Shown here: positions 1-5,598 of the stretch, one piece after another
How positions within the stretch are numbered: the stretch's first letter is position 1
Layout: each line of letters opens with the position of its first letter
Notes under the pieces: generated by a model
Database searches by the model: none
What the model was told of the DNA's origin: nothing
Seen by the model: the letters and a program-made list of their open reading frames with translations, nothing else
DNA from: Candidatus Omnitrophota bacterium
Lineage (GTDB): Bacteria > Omnitrophota > Gorgyraeia > Gygaellales > Profunditerraquicolaceae
DNA: 8,566 nt
Assembly: GCA_028716305.1 (NCBI GenBank)
Contig: JAQUQA010000041.1
Coordinates: 1-8,566, forward strand
Direction: 5' to 3'
Program-made: the position numbers and the translations under genes

Positions 1-364
1 CCGGCAAAGACGTCAAAAAGGCCGTATCTGCCTCGTCGATGGCCTTGGCGATCAGGGAGATCGGTTGGTTCAAAGCCTTTAATGCCGCGCGCGGCCCAAT
101 CCCGGAAACCGTGATAAAAACTTCGAAAAAATCCCTTTCTACTTCATTCAAAAATCCGATCAGTATCGGGATGTTCCGGGAAGGGTCGACATGATAATAG
201 TGGTAGGTAATCAGGCTGACATTGCCAGCGTCTAAATCAGGCAATTCTTCCAGGCGCTGCATTACCGCTGCAGGCAAAAGGACCTGATAACAGATACCGC
301 CGGTCTCAACCAGCAGGTAATTCAGCCCCTTATCCACGACTTTTCCGGAAATCCGTGCGATCAT
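1..364 (-). CDS. ruvA: Holliday junction branch migration protein RuvA (3' end outside window)
   Basis: RuvA binds four-way DNA junctions as a tetramer and loads the RuvB motor for branch migration in recombinational repair. The first 121 residues are visible. They begin MIARISGKV, the usual RuvA opening, and form the OB-fold domain to about residue 65. A helix-hairpin-helix motif follows at about 87-98 (SGIGPRAALKAL). The second hairpin region, which begins with the conserved AID/SLPG stretch, is cut by the window edge. Family members are about 200 residues, so about 80 are missing only because the window ends. The ATG lies two bases after the ruvC stop codon, with a GAGGG ribosome-binding site inside the end of ruvC. 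It is therefore the third gene of a yebC-ruvC-ruvA operon; ruvB would be expected further left. Confidence 0.95.
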   Translation of the reverse strand, partial: MIARISGKVVDKGLNYLLVETGGICYQVLLPAAVMQRLEELPDLDAGNVSLITYHYYHVDPSRNIPILIGFLNEVERDFFEVFITVSGIGPRAALKALNQPISLIAKAIDEADTAFLTSLP

Positions 365-366
365 AC

Positions 367-843
367 TTAGACCCTCGTAATATACCCATGCGCGATTGCC
401 AGGGCCAGGGCATCGGTAACGTCGGTATACGCGGGAAGCTTTTCCAGGCCGATCGAATGGGCGACCATCTTTTGCACCTGTTGTTTGGACGCCAGCCCCC
501 GACCGACAATCGCTTTTTTTATCCTGGTAGCGCCATATTCCACTACCGGTATTTCTGCCAGGGCCCCGGCAAGATAGATCACTCCCCGCGCCTGCCCTAA
601 ATGAAAAGCGGTAGCCGGATGCCGGTAATGCGAGTAAATCTTTTCCAGGACCATGACATCGGGATGTGTATCAGAGATCAATTTTTCCGTGGCCCGGTAG
701 ATCCGTTCCAGGCGCCCGGCCAGATCCTGTTTTACGGTTGTCTTGATCACCCCGGCCTCAACCAGGCCGATCCGGCCTTTTTTAAACTCTATTACCCCGT
801 ATCCGGTAACCGTTAAAGCCGGATCAACGCCAAGGATCTTCAT
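367..843 (-). CDS. ruvC: Crossover junction endodeoxyribonuclease RuvC
   Basis: RuvC is the dimeric Holliday junction resolvase, a metal-dependent nuclease with an RNase H-like fold that acts with RuvAB in the cytoplasm. The 158-residue protein has the normal length (family about 155-175). It starts MKILGVDPAL. The four acidic catalytic residues can be placed: D7 in GVDP, E67 in VLEKIY, and D141 and D144 in the C-terminal DVTDALALA motif. The HLGQARGV segment (81-88) is also typical. The ATG follows the yebC stop by three bases and has no strong Shine-Dalgarno sequence, so translation is probably coupled to yebC. The stop codon is two bases before ruvA. No truncation or missing catalytic residue is seen. 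Confidence 0.97.
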   Translation of the reverse strand: MKILGVDPALTVTGYGVIEFKKGRIGLVEAGVIKTTVKQDLAGRLERIYRATEKLISDTHPDVMVLEKIYSHYRHPATAFHLGQARGVIYLAGALAEIPVVEYGATRIKKAIVGRGLASKQQVQKMVAHSIGLEKLPAYTDVTDALALAIAHGYITRV

Positions 844-846
844 GGT

Positions 847-1599
847 TTATTCGCTGGCTGATTCTTCCAATATCTCGTCCGGAATGTCAAAATTAGCGTA
901 AACCTGCTGCACATCATCATGCTCTTCCAAAGTATCTATCAGGCCCAGCAGCTGCTTGGCATCGCCTCCGGTAAGCTTAATGCTTGAGGAAGGGATCATG
1001 GTAACTTCCGCATCCTGACACTTGATCCCTTTTTCATCCAAGATCTGTTTTACCTTTTCAAAATTCTGCGCGGCGGTGGTGATCTCGTAGTTTTTCTCAT
1101 CCGATTTCATGTCTTCCGCGCCGGCTTCAAGCACCATATCCATTAATTCTTCTTCTTTAGCCTGGCTCTTTTCGATCAAGAAATAACCCTTTTTCGCGAA
1201 CATCCAGCTGACCGATCCGGCACCGGCAAAATTCCCGCCTTTTTTCGACATGATATTCCGCAGTTCCGCGCTGGTCCGATTCTTGTTATCGGTGAGCGCC
1301 TCTACGAGAATTGCCACGCCTCCCGGGCCATAGGCCTCATAGATAACACTCTCATAAATTACACCGGGCAATTCTCCTGTGCCGCGCTTAACCGCCATCT
1401 TGACGTTATCAGAAGGCATGTTCGCTTCCTTGGCCTTCTGGATCAGGGCGCGCAGCCGGGTATTCGAATCCGGGTTCCCTCCGCCATCACGGGCGGCAAC
1501 AGTAATTTCCTTGATCAGCTTTGTATAAACGGCGCCCTTTTTCGCGTCGGCCGCCATTTTTTTACCCTTATTTGTCTTCCATTTAGAGTGACCAGACAT
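847..1599 (-). CDS. yebC: YebC/PmpR (TACO1) family protein
   Basis: This is a member of the YebC family, long called probable transcriptional regulators. More recent work on YebC homologues and mitochondrial TACO1 points to ribosome-associated translation of difficult (polyproline) sequences. The 250 residues match the usual length of about 240-250. The N-terminus MSGHSKW followed by a Lys-rich stretch and KGAVYTKLIKEI is the family signature. NPDSNTRLRALIQKAKEANMPSDN (positions 42-65 approximately) is the conserved first-domain core, and YEAYGPGGVAILVE opens the second domain. The start is fixed by the signature and by a strong AGGAGGA site (1605-1611) five bases upstream. It is first in the operon with ruvC and ruvA, a common bacterial arrangement. 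Upstream lie an octamer repeat array and rnpB. Confidence 0.96.
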   Translation of the reverse strand: MSGHSKWKTNKGKKMAADAKKGAVYTKLIKEITVAARDGGGNPDSNTRLRALIQKAKEANMPSDNVKMAVKRGTGELPGVIYESVIYEAYGPGGVAILVEALTDNKNRTSAELRNIMSKKGGNFAGAGSVSWMFAKKGYFLIEKSQAKEEELMDMVLEAGAEDMKSDEKNYEITTAAQNFEKVKQILDEKGIKCQDAEVTMIPSSSIKLTGGDAKQLLGLIDTLEEHDDVQQVYANFDIPDEILEESASE

Positions 1600-1604
1600 T
1601 GTGT

Positions 1605-1611
1605 TCCTCCT
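1605..1611 (-). promoter_or_regulatory. Strong Shine-Dalgarno of yebC
   Basis: AGGAGGA on the minus strand, five bases before the yebC ATG. It is a near-complete anti-16S match and heads the yebC-ruvC-ruvA operon, whose second gene lacks such a site. Confidence 0.85.
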
Positions 1612-1628
1612 GTTTTAACATGTTTGTT

Positions 1629-1690
1629 ATTTCGTTATTTCGTTATCTCGTTTTCTCGAGATAACGAGTAAACGAGATAACGAGTAAACG
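1629..1690. repeat. Octamer array with inverted arms, rnpB-yebC spacer
   Basis: The spacer is built of eight-base words. On the plus strand ATTTCGTT occurs twice, then ATCTCGTT and a TTCTCG turn. The reverse-complement words AGATAACG, AGTAAACG, AGATAACG and AGTAAACG follow. The turn forms a perfect 10-bp stem (1641-1650 with 1657-1666) with a six-base loop. There is no T-run on either side, so it is not an obvious intrinsic terminator. The same words occur at 3413-3512. It resembles the short tandemly repeated sequences known from cyanobacteria, with period eight instead of seven. Confidence 0.85.
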
Positions 1691-1698
1691 CAATCGAG

Positions 1699-2108
1699 GC
1701 AGGCAGAATAAGCCGAGTTCTGTGTCGATGCGATTTTTCGCTTCCTAAAGTGGCCATTCCTCTAGTTCCGGCGTTACCGCCAGGAATCAAGCAGTCTACC
1801 CGAGATTAATCCCGGTTTGATCCGGGATCCCGCCATAAAAGGCGGGAAGCGGGCTGGTTTTTACCCTCATCTCCTATCTGACCTTGCTCCGCGTAGAGAT
1901 TGCTCGTTTCACCTCTGCATCTTGCGATACAGCTTCGTCTCTGTAGCTCTCGCAAAAGAACAAAATCTTTCGCGATCCCTGGTTAAGGGGATATCCTCCG
2001 CGGGATCTCTCCCGCAGGATGGGCGTTACCCATTACGCAAAACCATTGGAGCTCGGACTTTCCTCCCCTTTAGCCATACGGCAAAAGGGGCAGCCACATT
2101 CTGCCTGC
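1699..2108 (-). ncRNA. rnpB: RNase P RNA, bacterial type A
   Basis: This is the catalytic RNA of ribonuclease P, which removes 5' leaders from pre-tRNAs. The ends are set by a perfect 11-bp P1 helix: 2098-2108 pairs with 1699-1709. The 5' conserved block GAGGAAAGTCCGAGCTCC is at 2048-2065. The 3' partner ACAGAACTCGGCTTA, which forms the P4 pseudoknot, is at 1709-1723. Between them are the GGTGAAACG block, GAGCAAGGTCAGATAGG, and CGGGTAGACTGCTTGA, all hallmarks of type A RNA. The length of about 410 nt is slightly above the usual 350-400, and the excess is in the P13/P14 region, which carries two compact hairpins (1809-1828 and 1828-1847). It sits about 20 bases after rnhA on the same strand. 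Exact mature ends are inferred from P1. Confidence 0.97.
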
Positions 2109-2128
2109 TTTGAATTCTCCAAAGATCA

Positions 2129-2539
2129 TCAGCCTTTTACGGCTGCTTTTTTGACCGCGATATTAGCCAGCTTGTCCGCTCCGCGGTTTTCCTCCCGCGG
2201 AATATGGCGCACGGTTACTTCCTTAAAACCCGAAATAAGCTCTACGGCCCGCTTATAAAGGTCGATTATGTGCGGCGCCTTCACCTTATATTCTTTTTTG
2301 ATCTGCCGGCAGAGCAGTTCACTGTCGGTATTCACAATAACCTTCTGGACCTTCAGGGCCATGGCCTCCTGCAAGCCGCGGATCAGCGCGGTATACTCGG
2401 CGACATTATTGGTCGCCCTGCCGATATATTGCGCGATATTCTTTAATATTTCCCCATCGCGGCAAATGATCACCCCGATACCCGCGGGCCCGGGATTACC
2501 TTTGGCTGCTCCGTCTATATACAATTCCGCGTGCTTCAT
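2129..2539 (-). CDS. rnhA: Ribonuclease HI family protein
   Basis: This is a 136-residue type 1 RNase H that cleaves the RNA strand of RNA-DNA hybrids, such as R-loops and Okazaki primers, using two metal ions. The acidic active site is complete: D9 in YIDGAAKGNPG, E48 in NNVAEYTAL, D72 in NTDSELL, and D122 in ENRGADKLAN. The histidine loop of E. coli RnhA is replaced by a shorter EEN turn (116-118), as in the compact HI-like group found in Gram-positives and archaea. No N-terminal hybrid-binding domain is present. It begins 21 bases after the zinc-ribbon gene stop. Its weak AAGGG site lies in a small hairpin (2541-2553), which might limit translation. A CAGCC/GGCTG hairpin (2130-2145) overlaps its stop codon, just before rnpB. 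Confidence 0.93.
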   Translation of the reverse strand: MKHAELYIDGAAKGNPGPAGIGVIICRDGEILKNIAQYIGRATNNVAEYTALIRGLQEAMALKVQKVIVNTDSELLCRQIKKEYKVKAPHIIDLYKRAVELISGFKEVTVRHIPREENRGADKLANIAVKKAAVKG

Positions 2540-2540
2540 T

Positions 2541-2553
2541 ATCCCTTCGGGAT
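2541..2553 (-). promoter_or_regulatory. Small hairpin over the rnhA ribosome-binding site
   Basis: ATCCC and GGGAT form a 5-bp stem with a three-base loop, one base upstream of the rnhA ATG. The only plausible Shine-Dalgarno bases (AAGGG) are in the loop and 3' arm. Partial occlusion is an inference from pairing alone. Confidence 0.4.
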
Positions 2554-2560
2554 GGTCTTT

Positions 2561-3280
2561 TTATTCTTCTATATACAATATCCTGTTACAAACCTCACAG
2601 GTGATTATCCGCTCATACATCCTGATCAGGTTGATCACCTGGGGAGGCACATACATATTGCACCCCTGGCAGGAGTTGTCCTTCACCGTCACTATCGCCA
2701 GGCCGTCACGGTTCGCCAGGATCCTTTCATACTGCGCAAGGATCTCCGGATCGATCCCGGAGCTGCTCTGGGCTCTTTGCGCCTCTAACTGGGCGAGCCG
2801 GTCATCGATTTGTTTGCCCCTATCGCTAATTTTCTTCTTTTCCGTGCTGGAAACGCCCTCTTCCTGCTGGAGTTTCTTTTTTTCCTCCTCTAAGGCCACT
2901 TTTGCCTTATCGATCTTTTCCATCGACTCCAGGATCTTGTCTTCAAAAAGCGAGGCATCCGCTTTCGCGTCGGCGATCTGCTGCAGCATCGCCTGGTATT
3001 CTTTATTGGTCTTTAGCTGATAAAGCTGGGTCTGCAGTTTCTTGCCGCTTTCTTCTTTTGAACCCAGCTCGACTTCTCTCTCTTTCTTTTCCTTCTGCAG
3101 GTCCAGGAGGAGTTTTTCGGCGGATGCGACCCCGGACTTCTTCTCTTCAAAGGCGGCGTCTAAGGATTTCAGCAAATCCGGCTGCGCGGACTTTTCTTTC
3201 TTTAAGGCATATATCTCGCTGTCAACTGTCTGCAATTTTGCCAAAGTAGTGATCTGGGTCTTCAAATCAACTGTGGACAA
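2561..3280 (-). CDS. Coiled-coil protein with C-terminal C4 zinc ribbon (COG1579 type)
   Basis: This is a 239-residue soluble protein. Residues about 10-180 are a long charged coiled coil, a helical hairpin rich in K, E, L and Q. The middle holds the family motif LKTNKEYQAML near residues 89-99. The end is a zinc ribbon with C204, C207, C228 and C231 in two CxxC knuckles. This architecture is the zf-RING_7/COG1579 family. Studied relatives (Helicobacter HP0958/FlgZ and chlamydial CT398) bind sigma-54 or export components, but the general role is unsettled. The start is TTG, chosen because AAGGAG (3289-3294) lies eight bases upstream and the next in-frame Met is about residue 98. The gene follows tRNA-Val by about 50 bases and precedes rnhA by 21. 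Confidence 0.9.
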   Translation of the reverse strand: MSTVDLKTQITTLAKLQTVDSEIYALKKEKSAQPDLLKSLDAAFEEKKSGVASAEKLLLDLQKEKKEREVELGSKEESGKKLQTQLYQLKTNKEYQAMLQQIADAKADASLFEDKILESMEKIDKAKVALEEEKKKLQQEEGVSSTEKKKISDRGKQIDDRLAQLEAQRAQSSSGIDPEILAQYERILANRDGLAIVTVKDNSCQGCNMYVPPQVINLIRMYERIITCEVCNRILYIEE

Positions 3281-3288
3281 TTCTTCCG

Positions 3289-3294
3289 CTCCTT
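3289..3294 (-). promoter_or_regulatory. Shine-Dalgarno supporting a TTG start
   Basis: AAGGAG, eight bases before the TTG at 3280. It decides the start of the zinc-ribbon protein, because no ATG lies nearby in frame. Confidence 0.75.
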
Positions 3295-3330
3295 ATCTTA
3301 AAGACTGGTAGCCCTGACTGATTTTAAATA

Positions 3331-3404
3331 TGGGCGATATAGGACTTGAACCTATGACCTCTACAATGTGAGTGTAGCGCTCTAACCAACTGAGCTAATC
3401 GCCC
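3331..3404 (-). tRNA. tRNA-Val, anticodon CAC
   Basis: A complete 74-nt cloverleaf. The acceptor arms GGGCGAT and ATCGCCC pair fully, with discriminator A. The D arm reads GCTCAGTTGGTTAGAGC. The anticodon stem CTACA/TGTAG encloses loop CTCACAT with anticodon CAC, decoding GUG. The T arm has GGTTCAAGTCC. CCA is not encoded (the next bases are TAT), so a nucleotidyltransferase must add it. An octamer repeat array begins nine bases upstream of its 5' end. Confidence 0.97.
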
Positions 3405-3412
3405 GTATCGAT

Positions 3413-3512
3413 GACTCGTTTTCTCGTTGACTCGTTATTTCGTTTACTCGTTTTCTCGTTATTTCGTTGTTTCGTAGAAAAACTTTGCGAGAAAACGAGT
3501 TAACGAGATAAC
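3413..3512. repeat. Octamer array with inverted arms, upstream of tRNA-Val
   Basis: Eight consecutive octamers of the form NNYTCGTT (the last ending in A) run from 3413 to 3476: GACTCGTT, TTCTCGTT, GACTCGTT, ATTTCGTT, TACTCGTT, TTCTCGTT, ATTTCGTT and GTTTCGTA. After a 12-base turn, three reverse-complement words follow (GAGAAAAC, GAGTTAAC, GAGATAAC; 3489-3512). CTCGTTTTCTCG at 3415-3426 and again at 3447-3458 is perfectly complementary to 3488-3499, allowing alternative hairpins. The same word family occurs at 1629-1690. Confidence 0.88.
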
Positions 3513-3517
3513 AACTC

Positions 3518-3608
3518 TGGGCCCACAGGGATTCTCCCGCCAGGCAATTTAAATGACTCGGGCGGGATCCCGCCCGATATATAAAATAGCTGGGCGGGAG
3601 AACCCCGG
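3518..3608 (-). pseudogene. tRNA 3'-end remnant (T arm and acceptor) split by a hairpin insert
   Basis: On the minus strand, 3608-3600 reads the 5' side of a T arm and 3534-3518 reads the rest: T-loop end, T-stem 3' strand, acceptor TGGGCCC and discriminator A. If 3535-3599 is removed, a proper T arm results: CGGGG, loop TTCGAAT, CCCTG, with one G-U pair. The acceptor strand is identical to that of the neighbouring tRNA-Ile/Met. The T-stem differs at two complete base pairs (49-65 and 51-63), both still paired, as expected from a once-functional tRNA instead of a decayed copy. The insert lies between tRNA positions 56 and 57. D and anticodon arms are absent. Confidence 0.6.
3535..3599. mobile_element. 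65-bp hairpin insert with TCCCGCC/GGCGGGA ends
   Basis: The insert begins TCCCGCC and ends GGCGGGA, a perfect 7-bp terminal inverted repeat. It contains a perfect 16-bp palindrome at 3560-3575. The T-loop TTC and GAA on either side extend the pairing. No target duplication or coding capacity is visible. Calling it mobile is an inference from its position inside tRNA-like sequence and the recurrence of its ends at 1828-1847, 4017-4034, 8419-8439 and 8534-8554. Confidence 0.4.
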
Positions 3609-3623
3609 ATAAAATTCAGCATT

Positions 3624-3697
3624 TGGGCCCAGAAGGATTCGAACCTCCGACCAAGTGATTATGAGTCACCTGCTCTGACCAGCTGAGCTATGGGCCC
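3624..3697 (-). tRNA. tRNA with anticodon CAT, probably tRNA-Ile2 (lysidine type)
   Basis: A complete 74-nt cloverleaf with acceptor GGGCCCA/TGGGCCC and discriminator A. The anticodon stem GGTGA/TCACT encloses loop CTCATAA, anticodon CAT. The stretch GACTCATAATCACTTGGTC closely follows bacterial tRNA-Ile(CAU), whose C34 is converted to lysidine by TilS to read AUA. Elongator tRNA-Met shares CTCATAA, so Met remains possible. It lacks the mismatch at the acceptor end expected of an initiator, because G1 pairs with C72. CCA is not encoded. Confidence 0.95.
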
Positions 3698-3704
3698 GTC
3701 GCTC

Positions 3705-3734
3705 GCTATAGGTTTATCAATAGTAGTTAGTAAA
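3705..3734 (-). promoter_or_regulatory. Candidate promoter for the tRNA-CAT gene
   Basis: TTTACT (3734-3729) and TATAGC (3710-3705) match the -35 and -10 consensus at four of six positions each, with an 18-base spacer. Initiation would fall about at the tRNA 5' end, leaving little or no leader. It is the best candidate seen, not a firm call. Confidence 0.25.
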
Positions 3735-3779
3735 CAAAGAACGCTTTTAGGTGTTTCTATAGGGGTGTTTTATATCGTA

Positions 3780-3997
3780 GGACGCTCGCTCCCCATGGGG
3801 AAACCACATGGTTTCCCCTCTGGCGTCCCCGCCTAAAACCGGCGGGGCCTGTCACCCCTTCCTTTTAAACTTAAAAGAACACTCTTGGGGAGAAAACGGT
3901 CTTTTCTCCCCAAACCCCTCTTTCTAGGTTTTTCACAACATCAAACTTATTTGCCTTGTTTGTGTCTCGCCTTTAGGCGGACAGTTGTGAAAAACCT
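3780..3997. other. Cluster of perfect hairpins, possible structured RNA
   Basis: Successive stems are: 3797-3805 with 3810-3818 (9 bp), enclosed by GGACGC/GCGTCC (3780-3785 with 3823-3828); 3827-3833 with 3841-3847 (7 bp); 3862-3868 with 3871-3877 (a tight 7-bp inverted repeat); 3885-3896 with 3902-3913 (12 bp, five-base loop); and 3926-3939 with 3984-3997 (14 bp), whose 44-base loop holds two smaller stems. The stems use unrelated sequences, so they are not copies of one repeat. No T-run follows the strong stems on either strand, so standard intrinsic terminators are unlikely. Confidence 0.55.
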
Positions 3998-4016
3998 CTC
4001 ACTCGCTACAACATTC

Positions 4017-4034
4017 TCCCACCTGACGGCGGGA
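4017..4034 (-). repeat. TCCCACC/GGCGGGA hairpin
   Basis: A 7-bp stem with a four-base loop. It matches the TCCCGCC hairpin found elsewhere in the window, with one change. The changed position is a G-U pair if transcribed from the minus strand but an A-C mismatch from the plus strand. As in the tRNA remnant, ATTC precedes it. Confidence 0.55.
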
Positions 4035-4122
4035 TAATTACCAAGGACATGTCATTCGCTTACTGATTTATTTTAAAGAACCTTTACGCAGAACACTGAA
4101 CGCCTCTCGCTGAACGAATCTT

Positions 4123-4192
4123 TGTGACCTGTGACTTGTGTCTTGTGACCTTATGTCTTTACTTGGTTCTTGGTCCTTGGTTCATGGTTCTG
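4123..4192. repeat. Degenerate heptamer array directly after gpsA
   Basis: Ten consecutive seven-base words can be laid out. On the plus strand the first set is TGTGACC, TGTGACT, TGTGTCT, TGTGACC. Two degenerate words follow, then GGTTCTT, GGTCCTT, GGTTCAT, GGTTCTG. The array ends three bases before the gpsA stop codon. It has the period of cyanobacterial STRR heptamers, but the words differ, and it differs from the octamer arrays in this window. Confidence 0.75.
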
Positions 4193-4195
4193 AAC

Positions 4196-5206
4196 TTAAC
4201 ACTCTTGCTTCTTCCTCCTCGTCATCAAATCCCTCACCGCGCGCAGAGGGCTCTTGTTCTTATAAAGAAGGTTATAAACTTCCCGGACAATCGGCATCTC
4301 CACATTATATCGACGGCTCAAATCCAGCGCTGATTTAGCGGTAGGCACCCCTTCTGCCACCATTTGCATATGAGATTGTATCTGCTTTAAAGTATTTCCT
4401 TTGCCGATCTGCTCACCGACAAAACGGTTACGGCTCTGCTGGCTGATACAGGTAGTCACCAGATCCCCCAGGCCGCTGATACCGCTGAAGGTTTTGGCCT
4501 TGGCGCCCATAGCCTGCCCCAGCCTGGAAATCTCCGCCAGCCCTCTGGATAATAACGCGGCTTTGGTGTTTGTGCCGAAACCCAGGCCGTCGGAAACCCC
4601 GCAGGCAATCGCGATCACATTCTTCAGGCTGCCGCCCAGCTCAACGCCGATAACGTCGTCGTTTGTGTAAACTCTGAACCTCTCCATCATGAAAATATCC
4701 TGGAGAAAATTTCTTAATTTTTTGTCCGCGCATGCCACCACTGCCGCCGTTGGCACGCCCCTGGCCACCTCCTGGGCAATGGTCGGGCCGGAAAGCACAG
4801 CGACCCTGCTTACAGAGAGCTCATCGCGAATTACCTCAGACATCCTTTTTAAAGAACCTATCTCTATCCCCTTAGTGACGCTCAAATACGCGGCGTGGCG
4901 CGGATAACAACCGCCTTTGATCCGGATCATCACCTTACGCAGGTATTCCGAAGGCACAGCTACCACCACCAGGTCCTTGCCTAAAAGCGCCCTTTCCGGG
5001 TCGCTTGTAATCTCAACCTCCCGGGGGATCCTGATCCCCGGCAAGAATTTCTTATTTACCCTGGTTTTCTCAAGTATCCCGGCATAATCCTCAAAGGCGC
5101 CCCAAAGCGACACGGGAAAACCTTTTCTGCTCAAAAGGACCGCCAGGGTAGTCCCCCATCCGCCGTCACCCAAGACACAAATTGCCGGTTTTTTTATCTT
5201 CTTCAA
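4196..5206 (-). CDS. gpsA: NAD(P)H-dependent glycerol-3-phosphate dehydrogenase
   Basis: This cytoplasmic enzyme reduces dihydroxyacetone phosphate to sn-glycerol-3-phosphate, the backbone for bacterial phospholipids. The 336 residues match the family (about 330-340). The N-terminal Rossmann motif is LGDGGWGTTLA (G13, G15/G16, G18). K112 in SVTKGIE and K195 in GGSLKNVIAIACG are the conserved catalytic and substrate-binding lysines. GLGFGTNTKAALLSRGLAE (207-225), the SGLGDLVTTC segment, SRNRFVGE and AEGVPTA are all standard. The start is TTG. It overlaps the PilZ stop codon by four bases (TTGA), and a GGAGA site lies seven bases upstream. It is the last gene of the signalling operon; no plsY or der neighbour is present, unlike in many bacteria. 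Repeats begin right after the stop. Confidence 0.96.
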   Translation of the reverse strand: MKKIKKPAICVLGDGGWGTTLAVLLSRKGFPVSLWGAFEDYAGILEKTRVNKKFLPGIRIPREVEITSDPERALLGKDLVVVAVPSEYLRKVMIRIKGGCYPRHAAYLSVTKGIEIGSLKRMSEVIRDELSVSRVAVLSGPTIAQEVARGVPTAAVVACADKKLRNFLQDIFMMERFRVYTNDDVIGVELGGSLKNVIAIACGVSDGLGFGTNTKAALLSRGLAEISRLGQAMGAKAKTFSGISGLGDLVTTCISQQSRNRFVGEQIGKGNTLKQIQSHMQMVAEGVPTAKSALDLSRRYNVEMPIVREVYNLLYKNKSPLRAVRDLMTRRKKQEC

Positions 5207-5598
5207 CTGTCTTTCTCCGCGGCGAAATGGATCTTCGGATAAATATAAGTGTCTTTCTCTTCCCGGGTAATAAACTGAACACCGATACTATAGGTATTTT
5301 CTCCTTTATCTTCTATCCTGACAACCTTGGCGATAATGCCGTTCTGATAGATCAGGGTCCGGCGCTCCATTTCCGCGCACATGATCAAAGTGGAACGGTT
5401 AAAAGACAGCCAGAGGATATCTCCTTTACAAACCTTGTCCTTTATATTACAGAGCAGTCCTGCCTCGCTGATATTAGAGGTATACCCGTTAAGCAGTTTT
5501 GAAATGGTCTCCTCCTTACAAACCTTATACGCCAGAGGAACCATATAATCAAGCCGCATGAATCTGCGTCTTTCCTCTCCCGTGAATTTACTTTCCAT
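5203..5598 (-). CDS. PilZ domain protein, probable c-di-GMP receptor
   Basis: A 131-residue single-domain protein with the PilZ fold. It carries the N-terminal arginine motif RRxxR (R11, R12, R15 in ERRRFMRLD) and the second motif N42-x-S44-x-x-G47 (SNISEAGLL), the two elements that clamp cyclic di-GMP. The remaining part, to about residue 115, is beta-rich with a GVQFI strand typical of PilZ C-termini. There is no signal peptide, membrane segment or partner domain. It would act as a cytoplasmic adaptor on a target not seen here. The start has a GGAGGT site (5604-5609) five bases upstream, inside the end of the thymidylate synthase gene, and the two genes overlap by 11 bases. Its stop overlaps gpsA. 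No diguanylate cyclase is in the window. Confidence 0.9.
   Translation of the reverse strand: MESKFTGEERRRFMRLDYMVPLAYKVCKEETISKLLNGYTSNISEAGLLCNIKDKVCKGDILWLSFNRSTLIMCAEMERRTLIYQNGIIAKVVRIEDKGENTYSIGVQFITREEKDTYIYPKIHFAAEKDS
5214..5218 (-). promoter_or_regulatory. Shine-Dalgarno supporting the gpsA TTG start
   Basis: GGAGA, seven bases before the TTG at 5206 and inside the end of the PilZ gene. The start leaves only ten residues before the Rossmann strand, as usual for GpsA, so no other start is credible. Confidence 0.65.

Larger units (their letters stand above)
3698..4195. other. Gene-free region of 498 bases rich in hairpins and repeats
   Basis: No credible reading frame is present on either strand. 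From left to right it holds a weak promoter candidate for the tRNA, a compound hairpin block (3780-3997), a TCCCACC/GGCGGGA hairpin (4017-4034), about 90 bases where I see nothing definite, and a heptamer array ending next to the gpsA stop. The word CTCGCT recurs four times (near 3702, 3785, 4003 and 4106). It does not match tmRNA, SRP RNA or 6S RNA motifs that I can recognise. Confidence 0.7.

Noticed and set aside
2268..3020. 250-codon plus-strand open frame
   Set aside because: It lies opposite the zinc-ribbon gene and rnhA. Its translation is Ser/Phe/Leu-rich low complexity, as expected for the antisense of a Lys/Glu-rich coiled coil.
3413..3512. CRISPR array
   Set aside because: The units are eight bases with no spacers, and there are no cas genes.
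3624..3697. Initiator tRNA-fMet
   Set aside because: The first acceptor pair G1-C72 is matched, and the anticodon stem lacks the three consecutive G-C pairs of initiators.
3780..3997. tmRNA, SRP RNA or 6S RNA
   Set aside because: No tRNA-like ends with a tag reading frame, no SRP GGAA/AGCA loop motif, and no single long bulged helix as in 6S RNA.
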